Assembly (NCBI RefSeq): GCF_000621785.1
Contig: NZ_JHXI01000017.1
Location: 1-64,000 of the forward strand
DNA from: Ruminococcus flavefaciens ND2009
GTDB lineage: Bacteria > Bacillota > Clostridia > Oscillospirales > Ruminococcaceae
DNA: 64,000 nucleotides
Direction of reading: 5' to 3'
Both the position numbers and the translations under genes were made by a program. The notes beneath the pieces were generated by a model that saw nothing but the letters and a program-made list of their open reading frames with translations, did no database searches and had not been told where the DNA came from. Of the stretch, positions 23,417 through 33,042 are shown in pieces (positions within the stretch are counted from its first letter, which is position 1; the number at the start of each line of letters is the position of its first letter).

Positions 23417-26029
23417 TCAGATGATCCCGCAGATAACAGGCACGGCAACACTGAAGCCCAGTGCGGTCAGGAGCTGCATCATATCGGGAGCCACTGTGCT
23501 GAACACCACCTGAAGCTGGGGCACCATGACGGCTGCCGCAAGGACTGCCGCAGATAGTGCCGCAGCTCCCACAAGCTTCATATTGCCGAAGGGATTGAGC
23601 CTGAACAGCGACCGCTTCTCGGAGCGGCACTCGAAAACGTGTATCAGCTGGGACACCACAAGGGTGATGAGTGCGGCGGTGCGGCAGGCTTCAACAGAGC
23701 CGCCCATGCGCATGACCGTGCCGAAGCTTCCAAGTGTGGAAAGTCCGATGAGAATACCGCGGAACACTATCCGCCTCATAAGTCCCCCCGAGAAAAAGCC
23801 CTCGTCAGAGCGCCGCGGCGGTCGGGACATGATGTCCTTCTCGGGAGGCTCCATGCCAAGAGCCACCGCAGGGAGCCCGTCGGTGACAAGGTTCACCAGC
23901 AGTATCTGAACGGGCAGCAGCACCACTGGCATTCCCATGAGAAGCCCCAGAAACATGGTCAGCACCTCACCGATATTGCAGGACAGCAGATACCGCACGA
24001 ACTTCCGTATATTGGCATAAACGCAGCGTCCCTGCTCCACGGCGTTCACCAGTGTGGCAAGGTTGTCGTCCATGAGTATGACGTCAGCCGCCTGCTTGGT
24101 TACGTCGGTGCCCGTAACTCCCATAGCCACGCCCACATCGGCTTCCTTGACCGCAGGAGCGTCATTGACGCCGTCCCCGGTCATAGTGACTATCTCGCCG
24201 CGGCGGCGGAAGCTGCGGACTATGCGGAGCTTATGCACGGGCTCCACCCTCGCAAACACCGTATATTCGCCGATACAGCGGTCCAGCTCCTCATCGGAGA
24301 GACCGTCCAGCTCCGCTCCCGTCATAGCCTTGCCGCCTCTGAGCAGTCCTGCCTTTTTAGCAACTGCCACGGCGGTATTTTTATGGTCACCCGTTATCAT
24401 CACAGTCTTTACGGAAGCCGCACTGCACTTGCGGATAGCGGTCTTTGCCTCCTCACGGGGCGGGTCTGTCATGCCCGCAAAGCCGAGGAATACAAGGTCA
24501 CGGCGCTGAGGCACAAGCTCCTCGGAGGTGCAGACCGCAAGGGCAAGGACTCTCAGGGCACACTGCGACATCTCCTCCGCCCTTTCCGCAAGGCTCCTCC
24601 TCACTGCGGCAGTCATGGGCACAGCCTTACCGCTGCCGTCCAGATACATTGAGCACCTCGGCAGGATAACCTCCTCCGCGCCCTTGAAATATATACGCTT
24701 TTCACTTCCGCAGGCAACGTGTACCGCCATGAAGCGGGTCTCGCTGTCAAAGGGGAACTCCCCTATGCTGCGGTATCCTGCGGAAAGGGACTGCTTCGTG
24801 ATACCAGCCTTTGCCGCCGCGATGAGGAGAGCCGCCTCGGTGGGGTCTCCCGTTACGCTCCACTCTCCCTTGCCTGCAAGAGTACCTCTGTTGCGGCTTT
24901 TTGGGACCTCCTGAGCGCTTATCTCCGCGGTGGAGCAAAGGACTCCGCAGCGCAGAGCCGCCGACAGCGCCTTTTCCGTCACGGGATTTACTGCAATATC
25001 GCCCTTGGTAACGGCTCCGCTGACCCGATAGCCCATTCCGCTGAAAAGGTAGGTACCCTCAGCCGTGGAAAGCTCCGTGACGGTCATGCGGTTTTCGGTG
25101 ATGGTGCCCGTCTTGTCGGAGCAGATCACCGAGGTGCAGCCCAGAGTCTCAACGCTGTGGAGCTTGTTCACAAGAGCCTTCTGCTTCAGCATACGGCTTA
25201 CCGCAAGCGCAAGGGCGATAGTCACCGTTGCAGGCAGTCCCTCGGGGATAGCGGCAATGGCTATGGTTATGCCTGTCATGAGCATATCGAAGACATTCTC
25301 GCCCCGAAGCACACCTGCTCCGAAGACAGCAACACAGACCACAAGGCAGATAATGGCGACCACCTTCCCCAGCTCCCCGAGACGCTTCTGTAAGGGAGTG
25401 GGCTCCTTGTCGATGTCGCGGAGCATTTCCGAGATCCTGCCCATCTGGGTAGCCATACCCGTTGCGATGACCCTCGCGCGGCAGGTGCCCTTGGTGGCAG
25501 AGGCTCCGCAGTAGACGATATTGCTCTTGTTGAGGGAGTTGTCGGTGTCGTTCTCGTCTCCCGCTGACTTTCCCACCGCCACGGACTCACCCGTGAGGAG
25601 AGCCTCGTCGGTAAAGAAGCCTGCCGCCTTCAATACAGCGCAGTCCGCAGGGATACGGTCACCTGCCTCAAGCTCGATAACGTCCCCCGTCACAAGCTGC
25701 GAGGCGTCTATCTCCTTCAGCTTCCCGTCCCTCCAGCACTTTGCGGTGGGCGAGGTCATGGAGCGCAGGACTTCCAGAGTGTGCTCCGTCCGGTACTCCT
25801 GCACGAAGCCCAGTATGGCGTTGAGAAAGACGATGAGGATTATAGTCACCGCGTCGGACAGTTCCCCAAGCAGCACCGACACCACTGTAGCTCCCAGAAG
25901 TATCATCACCATAACGTCCCTGAACTGTCCCAGGAATATCCTCATGGGACCCGTTCTCCTGCTCTCCCCGAGAGTATTCTCACCCTGTGCTTTCAGTCTT
26001 TCGGCAGCTTCCTTTTCTGTAAGACCCAT
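23417..26029 (-). CDS. Ca2+-type P-type ATPase
   Basis: An 870-residue P2A ATPase. Order: N-terminal cation-ATPase domain, TGES in the actuator domain (EALLTGESVAV), AAIPEGLPA in helix M4, phosphorylation site CSDKTGTITEN, hinge GDGVNDAPAVKEADVGVAMG. M5 has SCNIGEVLTMF and M6 NLVTDGLPAVALG, matching the SERCA calcium-site residues, so Ca2+ export is the best prediction; Mn2+ is possible. Start MGLTEKEA chosen because AAGGGTGAA precedes 26029. Divergent from potA. Confidence 0.92.
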   Translation of the reverse strand: MGLTEKEAAERLKAQGENTLGESRRTGPMRIFLGQFRDVMVMILLGATVVSVLLGELSDAVTIILIVFLNAILGFVQEYRTEHTLEVLRSMTSPTAKCWRDGKLKEIDASQLVTGDVIELEAGDRIPADCAVLKAAGFFTDEALLTGESVAVGKSAGDENDTDNSLNKSNIVYCGASATKGTCRARVIATGMATQMGRISEMLRDIDKEPTPLQKRLGELGKVVAIICLVVCVAVFGAGVLRGENVFDMLMTGITIAIAAIPEGLPATVTIALALAVSRMLKQKALVNKLHSVETLGCTSVICSDKTGTITENRMTVTELSTAEGTYLFSGMGYRVSGAVTKGDIAVNPVTEKALSAALRCGVLCSTAEISAQEVPKSRNRGTLAGKGEWSVTGDPTEAALLIAAAKAGITKQSLSAGYRSIGEFPFDSETRFMAVHVACGSEKRIYFKGAEEVILPRCSMYLDGSGKAVPMTAAVRRSLAERAEEMSQCALRVLALAVCTSEELVPQRRDLVFLGFAGMTDPPREEAKTAIRKCSAASVKTVMITGDHKNTAVAVAKKAGLLRGGKAMTGAELDGLSDEELDRCIGEYTVFARVEPVHKLRIVRSFRRRGEIVTMTGDGVNDAPAVKEADVGVAMGVTGTDVTKQAADVILMDDNLATLVNAVEQGRCVYANIRKFVRYLLSCNIGEVLTMFLGLLMGMPVVLLPVQILLVNLVTDGLPAVALGMEPPEKDIMSRPPRRSDEGFFSGGLMRRIVFRGILIGLSTLGSFGTVMRMGGSVEACRTAALITLVVSQLIHVFECRSEKRSLFRLNPFGNMKLVGAAALSAAVLAAAVMVPQLQVVFSTVAPDMMQLLTALGFSVAVPVICGII

Positions 26030-26096
26030 ATTTTCACCCTTTCGCAAGCTTTGTCCTTAAAGGATATGCCTGCCCCTGCGGAATTATTCTATGAGC

Positions 26097-26160
26097 GGGG
26101 AGCCCCCGCTGCCCTTTTCGCGGCAAAGTTCTTACGCAGGGCAGTTTTTTCGCCGCGTTT
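26097..26160 (+). repeat. terminator-like hairpin of the promoter cassette (copy at potA)
   Basis: Starts GGGGAGCCCCCGCT, then CTGCCC and CGCGGCAAAGTT, and closes with GGGCAG followed by TTTTTTCGCCGCG. CTGCCC/GGGCAG plus the T-run is a classical terminator shape. Related to the units at 17234 and 32873. Confidence 0.7.
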
Positions 26161-26161
26161 C

Positions 26162-26190
26162 TTGCTATTTCATGTCTGATGTGCTATAAT
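26162..26190 (+). promoter_or_regulatory. potABCD promoter (cassette promoter B)
   Basis: TTGCTA (26162-26167), 17 bases, TATAAT (26185-26190), two bases after the cassette hairpin and 66 bases before the potA start. Confidence 0.8.
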
Positions 26191-26255
26191 TAATCATATT
26201 TTATCGGCTATGCAGCTGCACCGTACTTTATCAGAAAAGGAAGGGATCCGGAAAA

Positions 26256-27308
26256 ATGGAAAACATCGTCAGCTTAAAGGATATTATCGTGGAGTTCGAG
26301 GAGGGCGAGCGTATCCTCAAAAACATCAGTCTCGACATCAAGGATAAGGAGTTCGTTACCTTTCTCGGCCCCTCGGGCTGCGGAAAGACCACCACTCTCC
26401 GCATAATCGCAGGCTTTCTTGAGCCCACCAGCGGAGATGTGTTCTTCGACGGCAAGCGCATAAACGGAGTTCCGCCCCACAAGCGCAACGTCAACACCGT
26501 ATTCCAGCGCTATGCCCTTTTCCCCCACCTCAACGTCTATGAGAACATCGCCTTCGGACTCAGAGTCAAGAATACTCCCGAAAAGGAGATAGTCAAGCGC
26601 GTAGGCGAAATGCTTGAGCTGGTGAACCTCATGGGCTTTGAGAAGCGCTCCATAAACCGTCTTTCCGGCGGTCAGCAGCAGCGTGTCGCCATTGCCCGCG
26701 CTCTGGTGAACCACCCCAAGGTGCTCCTCCTTGATGAGCCTCTGGGAGCTCTTGACCTGAAGCTGAGAAAGGAAATGCAGATAGAGCTCCGCCGCATTCA
26801 GCAGGAGCTGGAGCTGACCTTCGTCTATGTTACCCACGACCAGGAGGAAGCCCTCACCATGAGCGACAGCATAGTTGTCATGAACAACGGCTATATCCAG
26901 CAGATAGGCTCCCCTACGGACATATACAATGAGCCTGTCAACGCCTTCGTTGCCGACTTCATCGGCGAGAGCAACATCGTCAACGGCTGTATGCCCGAGG
27001 ACTGCGTGGTAGAATTCACGGGACGCCGCTTTGAGTGCGTGGACAAGGGCTTTGACCCAAACGAGACCGTTGACGTCGTTATCCGTCCCGAGGACGTTAA
27101 GGTGATCCCTGCGGAAAAAGCCAAGCTGACGGGCATAGTTGAGTCCGTGGTGTTCAAGGGCGTTCACTACGAGATGATAGTTGACGGCGTTGACCACAAG
27201 TGGGTGATACACTCCACAAAGGCTGAGCCTGTGGGACAGATGATAGGCATGACCTTCGACCCCTTCGATATACATATCATGAAGAAAACGGAGGAAAGTG
27301 CAGAATGA
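26256..27308 (+). CDS. potA: spermidine/putrescine ABC transporter ATPase
   Basis: A 350-residue ATPase. Walker [10 protein letters not shown] at 38-46, Q-loop near 83, signature LSGGQQQR at 136-143, Walker B LLLDEP at 157-162, H-loop in VTHDQEEAL, then a C-terminal TOBE-like regulatory domain ([12 protein letters not shown]). Drives import of polyamines through PotB and PotC with PotD as the binding protein. First gene of a four-gene operon; its stop overlaps potB by four bases. Confidence 0.94.
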   Translation: MENIVSLKDIIVEFEEGERILKNISLDIKDKEFVTFLGPSGCGKTTTLRIIAGFLEPTSGDVFFDGKRINGVPPHKRNVNTVFQRYALFPHLNVYENIAFGLRVKNTPEKEIVKRVGEMLELVNLMGFEKRSINRLSGGQQQRVAIARALVNHPKVLLLDEPLGALDLKLRKEMQIELRRIQQELELTFVYVTHDQEEALTMSDSIVVMNNGYIQQIGSPTDIYNEPVNAFVADFIGESNIVNGCMPEDCVVEFTGRRFECVDKGFDPNETVDVVIRPEDVKVIPAEKAKLTGIVESVVFKGVHYEMIVDGVDHKWVIHSTKAEPVGQMIGMTFDPFDIHIMKKTEESAE

Positions 27309-28108
27309 AGCTGAAATATTTCTCCGCTCCCTATCTGGTGTGGATGGTCATATTCATACTTGTGCCCCTGCTGATGATAGGATTTTTCGCCCTCACCGAC
27401 GACAACGGATTTACCCTGAAGTACATCTCCGACGTGGGACAGTACGCAAACATCTTCGTCCGCTCAATATGGCTTTCTCTTATCGCCACGGCTATCTGCC
27501 TTGTGGTGGCATATCCCGTTTCATTCATACTCTCCCGTATGGAGAAGCACAAGCAGGGCACCATGCTCATGATAGTAATGCTGCCCATGTGGATGAACTT
27601 CCTCCTGCGAACCTACGCATGGATGACTCTCCTGGGCAACAACGGAATCATCAATCATCTTCTGGGACTTGCGGGACTGGGTCCCTACAAGCTCATAAAC
27701 ACCTCGGGAGCGGTAGTCCTGGGCATGGTCTACAACTACCTGCCCTTTATGATACTGCCGCTGTACTCGGTGATGGTGAAGATAGACCAGTCACTGTTTG
27801 AAGCGGCTTCCGACCTGGGGTGCAGCTCGGGACAGACCCTTTTCCGCGTGATAATCCCCCTGAGCGTTCCCGGTATCACCTCCGGCGTCACCATGGTATT
27901 CGTACCTGCCATTTCCACGTTCATTATTTCCCGTATGCTGGGCGGCGGCTCGAACCTCCTCATAGGTGACCTCATCGAGATGCAGTTCCTGGGAAACGCC
28001 TACAACCCCCACCTTGGCGCAGCTATCTCGCTGGTGCTCATGGTGATAATCCTCGTTATCATGACCGTCATGAATCAGTTCGATCCCGACGATCAGGTAC
28101 TTATGTAA
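27305..28108 (+). CDS. potB: spermidine/putrescine ABC transporter permease
   Basis: A 267-residue inner-membrane permease with six predicted helices. The coupling-helix EAA motif is [26 protein letters not shown] near residues 164-190. PotB-typical start with [17 protein letters not shown] and [11 protein letters not shown]. It overlaps potA by four bases and is followed by potC after 12 bases. Confidence 0.93.
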   Translation: MKLKYFSAPYLVWMVIFILVPLLMIGFFALTDDNGFTLKYISDVGQYANIFVRSIWLSLIATAICLVVAYPVSFILSRMEKHKQGTMLMIVMLPMWMNFLLRTYAWMTLLGNNGIINHLLGLAGLGPYKLINTSGAVVLGMVYNYLPFMILPLYSVMVKIDQSLFEAASDLGCSSGQTLFRVIIPLSVPGITSGVTMVFVPAISTFIISRMLGGGSNLLIGDLIEMQFLGNAYNPHLGAAISLVLMVIILVIMTVMNQFDPDDQVLM

Positions 28109-28120
28109 GGAGGCGGCACT

Positions 28121-28921
28121 ATGAAAAAACTGGGAAAACTCTATCTGGTACTGGTGCTGCTGTTCCTGTATGTGCCCATATTCGTGCTCATCGTGTTCTC
28201 CTTCAACGAGACCAAGAGCAGAAGCGTTTTCAGCGGCTTTACGCTGGACTGGTACAAGCGCCTGTTCCACAACAGGATAATCATTTCCTCACTGATAAAC
28301 ACCATCATAATCGCCTCCATCGCCAGCGTGGTCTCAACAGTTCTGGGAACTCTGGCGGCTATCGGCATAAACAGCATGAGAAAGGTGCCAAAGGCTGTGG
28401 TAATGAACATCACCAATATGCCTATCATCAACCCCGAGATCGTAACGGGTGTTTCCCTCATGCTCCTGTTCGTATTCTTCGCCGCAAGAATGAATCTGGA
28501 ATTCGGCTTCGTGACGCTGCTCATCGCTCATATAACCTTCGATGTGCCCTACGTCATACTCAATGTAATGCCCAAATTCAATCAGATGGACCCCCACCTC
28601 TATGAAGCCGCACAGGACCTGGGGTGCAGTCCCTTCAAGGCATTCCGCAAGGTAGTTCTCCCCGAGATAATGCCCGGCGTGGTAAGCGGCTTCCTCATGT
28701 CCTTCACCTACTCCCTTGACGACTTCGTGGTCAGCTACTTCACCACAGGCTCTACCTCACAGACCCTGCCCATAACCATATACTCCATGACCAGAAGAAA
28801 GGTATCCCCCGAGATAAACGCACTTTCCACCCTTATCTTCATTGCAGTTATCATAGTTCTCATAGTGAAGAACGCCATCGAGAACAGAGCGGCTAAGAAG
28901 AGCGGCGCAAAGGAGGACTGA
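28121..28921 (+). CDS. potC: spermidine/putrescine ABC transporter permease
   Basis: A 266-residue partner of PotB. YVPIFVLIVFSFNETK at the start, six helices, EAA loop EAAQDLGCSPFKAFRKVVLPE near 165-184, and SLDDFVVSYFTTG, a PotC hallmark. GGAGG before the ATG. The potD start follows two bases after its stop. Confidence 0.93.
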   Translation: MKKLGKLYLVLVLLFLYVPIFVLIVFSFNETKSRSVFSGFTLDWYKRLFHNRIIISSLINTIIIASIASVVSTVLGTLAAIGINSMRKVPKAVVMNITNMPIINPEIVTGVSLMLLFVFFAARMNLEFGFVTLLIAHITFDVPYVILNVMPKFNQMDPHLYEAAQDLGCSPFKAFRKVVLPEIMPGVVSGFLMSFTYSLDDFVVSYFTTGSTSQTLPITIYSMTRRKVSPEINALSTLIFIAVIIVLIVKNAIENRAAKKSGAKED

Positions 28922-28923
28922 AC

Positions 28924-30195
28924 ATGAAAAAGAAGGTATTTTCACTGCTTCTGGCTTCCCTTGTGGGCGTTTCGGCTCTCTGGAGCTGCGCCTCTGACAC
29001 TGCCGAGGAGGAGGACGCCGGGGAGGAGAGCTCCGCTCAGACCCTCACTGTCTCCGACCCTGATTACTACACCCGATTCAAGGGACAGAACCTTTCCATA
29101 AACGTCTATAACTGGGGAGAATACATCTCCACAGGCGCCGACGAGGGAACTCTCGACGTAAACGGCGAATTCGAGAAGCTGACCGGCATAAAGGTCAACT
29201 ACACCAACTATGCCACCAACGAGGAGCTCTACGCCAAGCTCAAGGGCGGAGCGGCTTCCTACGACGTCATTATCCCCTCCGATTACATGATAAGCAAGAT
29301 GATAAAGGAGGGCATGGTGCAGAAGCTGGACATGGACAATATCCCCAACTTCAGCTACATCATGGACAATTTCCGCAATCAGGCTTATGACCCCACCAAT
29401 GAGTACTCCGTCCCCTATACCTGGGGAACCGTAGGTATCATCTACGATACCACCATGATAGATATACCCAAGGAGGAAATAGACTGGGACCTGCTCTGGA
29501 ACGAGGACTACGCCGACCAGATACTCATGTTCGACAATCCCCGTGACGCCTTCGCCATTGCGGAGATAATGCAGGGCTACTCCCTCAACACGGAGGACCC
29601 CGACGAACTGGAGGACGCCGCCAACAAGCTGAAAAAGCAGAAGCGCATAGTCCAGGGCTACGTCATGGACGAGGTATTCGACAAAATGGAGGCAGGCGAC
29701 GCTCTTATCGCGCCATACTATGCAGGCGACGCCCTGACCATACTTGAGGGCAATGACTCCCTGGATTTCGTGGTGCCGAAAAGCGGTACCAACCTCTTTG
29801 TGGACGCCATGTGCATACCCACTGCCGCAAGACAGAAGGAAGCGGCTGAGATGTACATAAACTTCATGTGTGAGCCGGATATAGCCTTTGCAAATATCGA
29901 CTATATCTGCTATTCAACTCCACATCAGGCGGCTTACGATATGCTGGACGACGATGTGAAGAACAGTCCCGTATCCTATCCCGACAGTCAGTTCATCGCC
30001 GACAAGACCACTGTTTTCGTAAACCTGTCCGACGAGGCAAACCTGAAAATGCAGACCCTGTGGACGGATATGAAGTCCGCCGAGGACGAGAACTCCAACC
30101 GCTGGATAGTTCCCGTGTTCCTCATATTCTGCGTCCTGCTCATGGTATTCGTCCTCGTAAGACGCTATATAAAGAGCAAAAAGGACATATTCTGA
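28924..30195 (+). CDS. potD: polyamine-binding protein with an added C-terminal membrane helix
   Basis: A 423-residue extracellular binding protein. Signal peptide 1-20 ends ALWSC; the cysteine fits a lipobox although W at -2 is unusual. The binding fold starts at INVYNWGEYI, and YTWGTVGIIYD is PotD-typical. The end is odd: NRWIVPVFLIFCVLLMVFVL and RRYIKSKKDIF form a membrane helix with a basic tail, absent from ordinary PotD. The protein would be anchored at both ends, or by the helix if lipidation fails. Last gene of the pot operon. Confidence 0.88.
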   Translation: MKKKVFSLLLASLVGVSALWSCASDTAEEEDAGEESSAQTLTVSDPDYYTRFKGQNLSINVYNWGEYISTGADEGTLDVNGEFEKLTGIKVNYTNYATNEELYAKLKGGAASYDVIIPSDYMISKMIKEGMVQKLDMDNIPNFSYIMDNFRNQAYDPTNEYSVPYTWGTVGIIYDTTMIDIPKEEIDWDLLWNEDYADQILMFDNPRDAFAIAEIMQGYSLNTEDPDELEDAANKLKKQKRIVQGYVMDEVFDKMEAGDALIAPYYAGDALTILEGNDSLDFVVPKSGTNLFVDAMCIPTAARQKEAAEMYINFMCEPDIAFANIDYICYSTPHQAAYDMLDDDVKNSPVSYPDSQFIADKTTVFVNLSDEANLKMQTLWTDMKSAEDENSNRWIVPVFLIFCVLLMVFVLVRRYIKSKKDIF

Positions 30196-30232
30196 GGAGA
30201 GCGGTCTCTCCCCGTCAAGGTAGTGATAACCA

Positions 30233-31189
30233 TTGTTTCTTAAAAACCTGATGTTCAGCCTGAACGCCACCGTCCCCGTATTCCTGATGATGGTGTTCGG
30301 CTGGTTCGTCCACAGGATAAAGCTTCTGGACGACAACGCAACATCGCAGATAAATAAATTCGTGTTCCGCACACTGCTTCCCGCCCTGCTTTTCATGGAT
30401 CTGTCCACCGCGGACTTCCGCAGGGTCTGGGACGGTAAATTCGTCCTTTTCTGTATGTGCGCCACCCTCCTCAGCGTAGGCGCGGCAGTGGTCTATTCCC
30501 TCATTGTGGGGAAGGGCTGCGAAAGGGGCGAGATAATACAGGCGAGCTACCGCAGCAGCGCCGCTGTTCTTGGTATCGCCTTCGTAAACAACATCTACGG
30601 CCACTCAACTATGGCGGCGCTGATGATAGTGGGAACTGTCCCTCTTTACAACGTCATTGCCGTCACTGCTCTGGCTGTGACCTCTCCCGAAAAGGACAAG
30701 AGCCGCGGCAAATCAGCTGTGGCGCTGAATACGCTGAAAAGCATAGTCACCAACCCCATTATCCTGGGCATTGCCGTGGGAATGATATGGTCACTGCTGA
30801 AAATACCACAGCCCGTCATACTCTCAAAGTCTGTGACCTATCTTGGAAACATGGCGACTCCCCTGTCACTTATCGCCCTGGGAGCCTCCTTCAAATTTGA
30901 GGAGGCAAAGGGAAAGCTGCCTGTTACGCTGGGTATCGCCGCTCTGAAGCTGGTGCTGTTCTGCGCCGTATTCCTGCCCATAGCCGTGAAGCTGGGCTTC
31001 CGCGGTGAAAAGCTCATCGCCATACTGGTAATGCTGGGAAGCGCCACCACAGGAAGCTGCTTCGTCATGGCTAAAAACTTAGGTCACAAGGGCACTATAA
31101 CCGCATTTGCGGTAATGCTCACCACCCTGCTCAGCGCCTTTACCCTGACGGGCTGGCTGTTCGTGCTGAAAACTCTGGGATACATCTGA
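30233..31189 (+). CDS. AEC (auxin efflux carrier) family transporter
   Basis: A 318-residue protein with about ten helices in two repeats of five. The N-terminus VPVFLMMVFGWFVHRIKLLDD and NKFVFRTLLPALLF are AEC-typical, and SSAAVLGIAFVNNIYG is the first intramembrane motif. Substrate unknown; bacterial members move organic acids such as malate. The start is uncertain: TTG at 30233 has AAGG and GTGAT upstream, ATG at 30251 has no clear site. It may be the last gene of the pot transcript. Confidence 0.87.
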   Translation: MFLKNLMFSLNATVPVFLMMVFGWFVHRIKLLDDNATSQINKFVFRTLLPALLFMDLSTADFRRVWDGKFVLFCMCATLLSVGAAVVYSLIVGKGCERGEIIQASYRSSAAVLGIAFVNNIYGHSTMAALMIVGTVPLYNVIAVTALAVTSPEKDKSRGKSAVALNTLKSIVTNPIILGIAVGMIWSLLKIPQPVILSKSVTYLGNMATPLSLIALGASFKFEEAKGKLPVTLGIAALKLVLFCAVFLPIAVKLGFRGEKLIAILVMLGSATTGSCFVMAKNLGHKGTITAFAVMLTTLLSAFTLTGWLFVLKTLGYI

Positions 31190-31262
31190 CGCAGGCACTT
31201 GCCATCATCGCAGAAAAGGTGTATATCAGTATTAAAAAATAAACTTCAAAGGAGAAATGTTC

Positions 31263-31994
31263 ATGTCATTCTGTACCAGATGCGGAAGGCCTCTCGCTGA
31301 GGGCGAGACCTGCTCATGCAGCACCGCTTTTACAAATCCCCCGCAAAATAATTATCCGCAGCAGCCACAGTACAACGGCTGCGGCGGTCAGCCCTACCCT
31401 CAGGGCTACCCACAGGCTCCCTACGGACAACCGCCCTATCCTCAGTACGTTCAGCCGCCCTACGCTCAGCAGAAAAAGAGCGACGGCTGGGTAATAGCTC
31501 TGGTGATAGGAATAGTTCTGCTGCTGGCACTCATAGCCGCAGCCATACTCGTTCCCGCTATGCTGGGATATACCCATAAATCAAGGCTTTCAAGCATAAG
31601 AAGCCAGGCGAATGTGCTGCGGAAGGCAGCAGAAACTTCTATGATCGAAATTGACGAGGAAGGCTCCAACGTAAAGGGTATATACATTATCAGTTCCGAT
31701 GAAAAGGACAATGTTGCCGTACCCTTTGATATTGATGACTTCAATACCCGTCTGGACCGCTATTTCGAGGGTGCCGAAAAGTATAAGTATTTCATCGTAG
31801 TCAATAACGGCTATGTGGAGTATGCCGCTTTGTCCGAGAGCTGGACGAAAAAGACGGAAATGATAGGCACCTGGCCCGTGGGCACCGATGACAAGCCCAG
31901 AGAATACTCAAAGGACGGCAGCTCGGTATTCAGCGACAAAAAGACTAATCTGGATAACCTCTACTGGGAGGCATACGACCAGATATTCGGTTAA
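31263..31994 (+). CDS. zinc-ribbon, proline-rich, single-helix membrane protein
   Basis: A 243-residue protein. Residues 3-18 form a zinc ribbon (CTRCGRPLAEGETCSC). A Pro/Gln/Tyr-rich linker follows with repeated YPQ and PPY units, then KKSDGWVIALVIGIVLLLALIAAAIL as a membrane helix. After it comes a pilin-like stretch (SRLSSIRSQANVLRKAAETSMIEIDEEG). The outer ~150 residues are not recognised. The ribbon should face the cytosol. Second ATG chosen because GGAG spacing fits it better. Followed by a strong terminator. Confidence 0.65.
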   Translation: MSFCTRCGRPLAEGETCSCSTAFTNPPQNNYPQQPQYNGCGGQPYPQGYPQAPYGQPPYPQYVQPPYAQQKKSDGWVIALVIGIVLLLALIAAAILVPAMLGYTHKSRLSSIRSQANVLRKAAETSMIEIDEEGSNVKGIYIISSDEKDNVAVPFDIDDFNTRLDRYFEGAEKYKYFIVVNNGYVEYAALSESWTKKTEMIGTWPVGTDDKPREYSKDGSSVFSDKKTNLDNLYWEAYDQIFG

Positions 31995-32019
31995 ATGTCC
32001 GCATATAAGCATAAAAAAG

Positions 32020-32050
32020 TCCCCGAAGCGACAACTCACCGCTTCGGGGA
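32020..32050. terminator. bidirectional terminator
   Basis: Eleven-base perfect stem GTCCCCGAAGC/GCTTCGGGGAT type around a nine-base loop, with AAAAAA on the left and TATTTGTATTT on the right. It can end both the plus-strand zinc-ribbon gene and the minus-strand lipoprotein gene. Confidence 0.85.
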
Positions 32051-32088
32051 TATTTGTATTTACAGAGTTTTTTGAAGCCGCAGGAGTA

Positions 32089-32802
32089 TCAGGACTCCTT
32101 TGCAGGTCTCTTGAAGGTCTTGTAAAGGTCAATGACTCTGGGGTCACTGGTCTCGATATTGATGAAGTAGACCTCAGTTTCAGCGTCATCGGTGACGAAC
32201 AGGTTCAGTATCAGCTTGTGAAGGTCATCGTACTTTATGATAACTCCCGATGACATCTTTCCGTCCAGCTCCTCGGCAACGGTGGCTATCTCGGTAACGC
32301 TGCTGTCCTTGGCTGCAGAAGTGAGTATATCGCCAAATCTGTCCTTGAGAGTAAAGGGCTGCATCACCTCAAGTATAACGGTGTCCATAGCTGTCCTTCC
32401 GTTCACCTCATAGGGCTCGTTCTCATAGGCGAGTATGTCATCTGTAAGGGCAGACATTGCATCGTCAAGAAACCAGTCCTCGGGAATGTCAATGTGACCG
32501 AACTTGTCGTCGCCCACGGTCTGTGTCTTCAGCTCAGACTCGTCATCTGCCCATTCAATGGGGCTGAGCTCCTCCACCATTTTTCTCTGGAGGGCTTCGT
32601 CCACAGTCTCCGAGACTGCTTCTGTAGCCGCCTCTGTGGTCTCCTCCTCAGCCTCAGCCTCGGTAGTTGCTTCCTCCGCAGCTGCGCTGGTGGTCTTTTC
32701 AGACTTCGTCTTCTTTGAGTTTTCCTTTTCCGAACTGCCGCAGCCCCCTGCAATGGCGGCAGTAAGTGCGAAAACTGCTGCTATAACAGCGATCTTTCTC
32801 AT
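32089..32802 (-). CDS. secreted lipoprotein of unknown function
   Basis: A 237-residue protein. Signal peptide with lipobox IAGGC (cysteine at 21), then a Glu/Thr/Ala-rich low-complexity linker (about 22-70, many EAT and EEE units), then a folded domain of about 160 residues with HIDIPEDWFLDD and a VYFINIE strand near the end. This layout of signal, flexible linker and one domain is typical of clostridial surface lipoproteins. It has its own cassette promoter and ends at the shared terminator. Confidence 0.75.
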   Translation of the reverse strand: MRKIAVIAAVFALTAAIAGGCGSSEKENSKKTKSEKTTSAAAEEATTEAEAEEETTEAATEAVSETVDEALQRKMVEELSPIEWADDESELKTQTVGDDKFGHIDIPEDWFLDDAMSALTDDILAYENEPYEVNGRTAMDTVILEVMQPFTLKDRFGDILTSAAKDSSVTEIATVAEELDGKMSSGVIIKYDDLHKLILNLFVTDDAETEVYFINIETSDPRVIDLYKTFKRPAKES

Positions 32803-32843
32803 ATCCTTCTCCTTTTATATTTTATTTGCATTGCTGCAACCAA

Positions 32844-32872
32844 ATTATAACATAAAAGCATTATAATAGCAA
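32844..32872 (-). promoter_or_regulatory. lipoprotein promoter (cassette promoter C)
   Basis: Minus-strand TTGCTA (32867-32872), 17 bases, TATAAT (32844-32849). Same -35 word and spacing as the cassette promoters at 17440 and 26162. Confidence 0.8.
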
Positions 32873-32932
32873 GGGGGCGCGGCGAAAAAGCTGCCTTTCA
32901 GCAAAACTTCCCCGCGAAAAAGGCAGCGCGGT
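32873..32932 (-). repeat. terminator-like hairpin of the promoter cassette (minus copy)
   Basis: On the minus strand: GCTGCCTTTTTCGCGGGGAA, then GTTTTGCTG, AAAGGCAGC and TTTTTCGCCGCG. The GCTGCCTTT/AAAGGCAGC stem followed by five T is terminator-shaped. It shares the CGCGG-AAGTT loop and TTTTTCGCCGCG tail with the copy at 26097. Confidence 0.7.
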
Positions 32933-33042
32933 CTCTGCGCTGATAACATATATCATAAAATGCTCAATATGGAATATGCCAGACTATTCAGCGAATATTC
33001 CTGCCATTTCAGTGCATAATAGCTCCGAAAGGAGACAGTATC

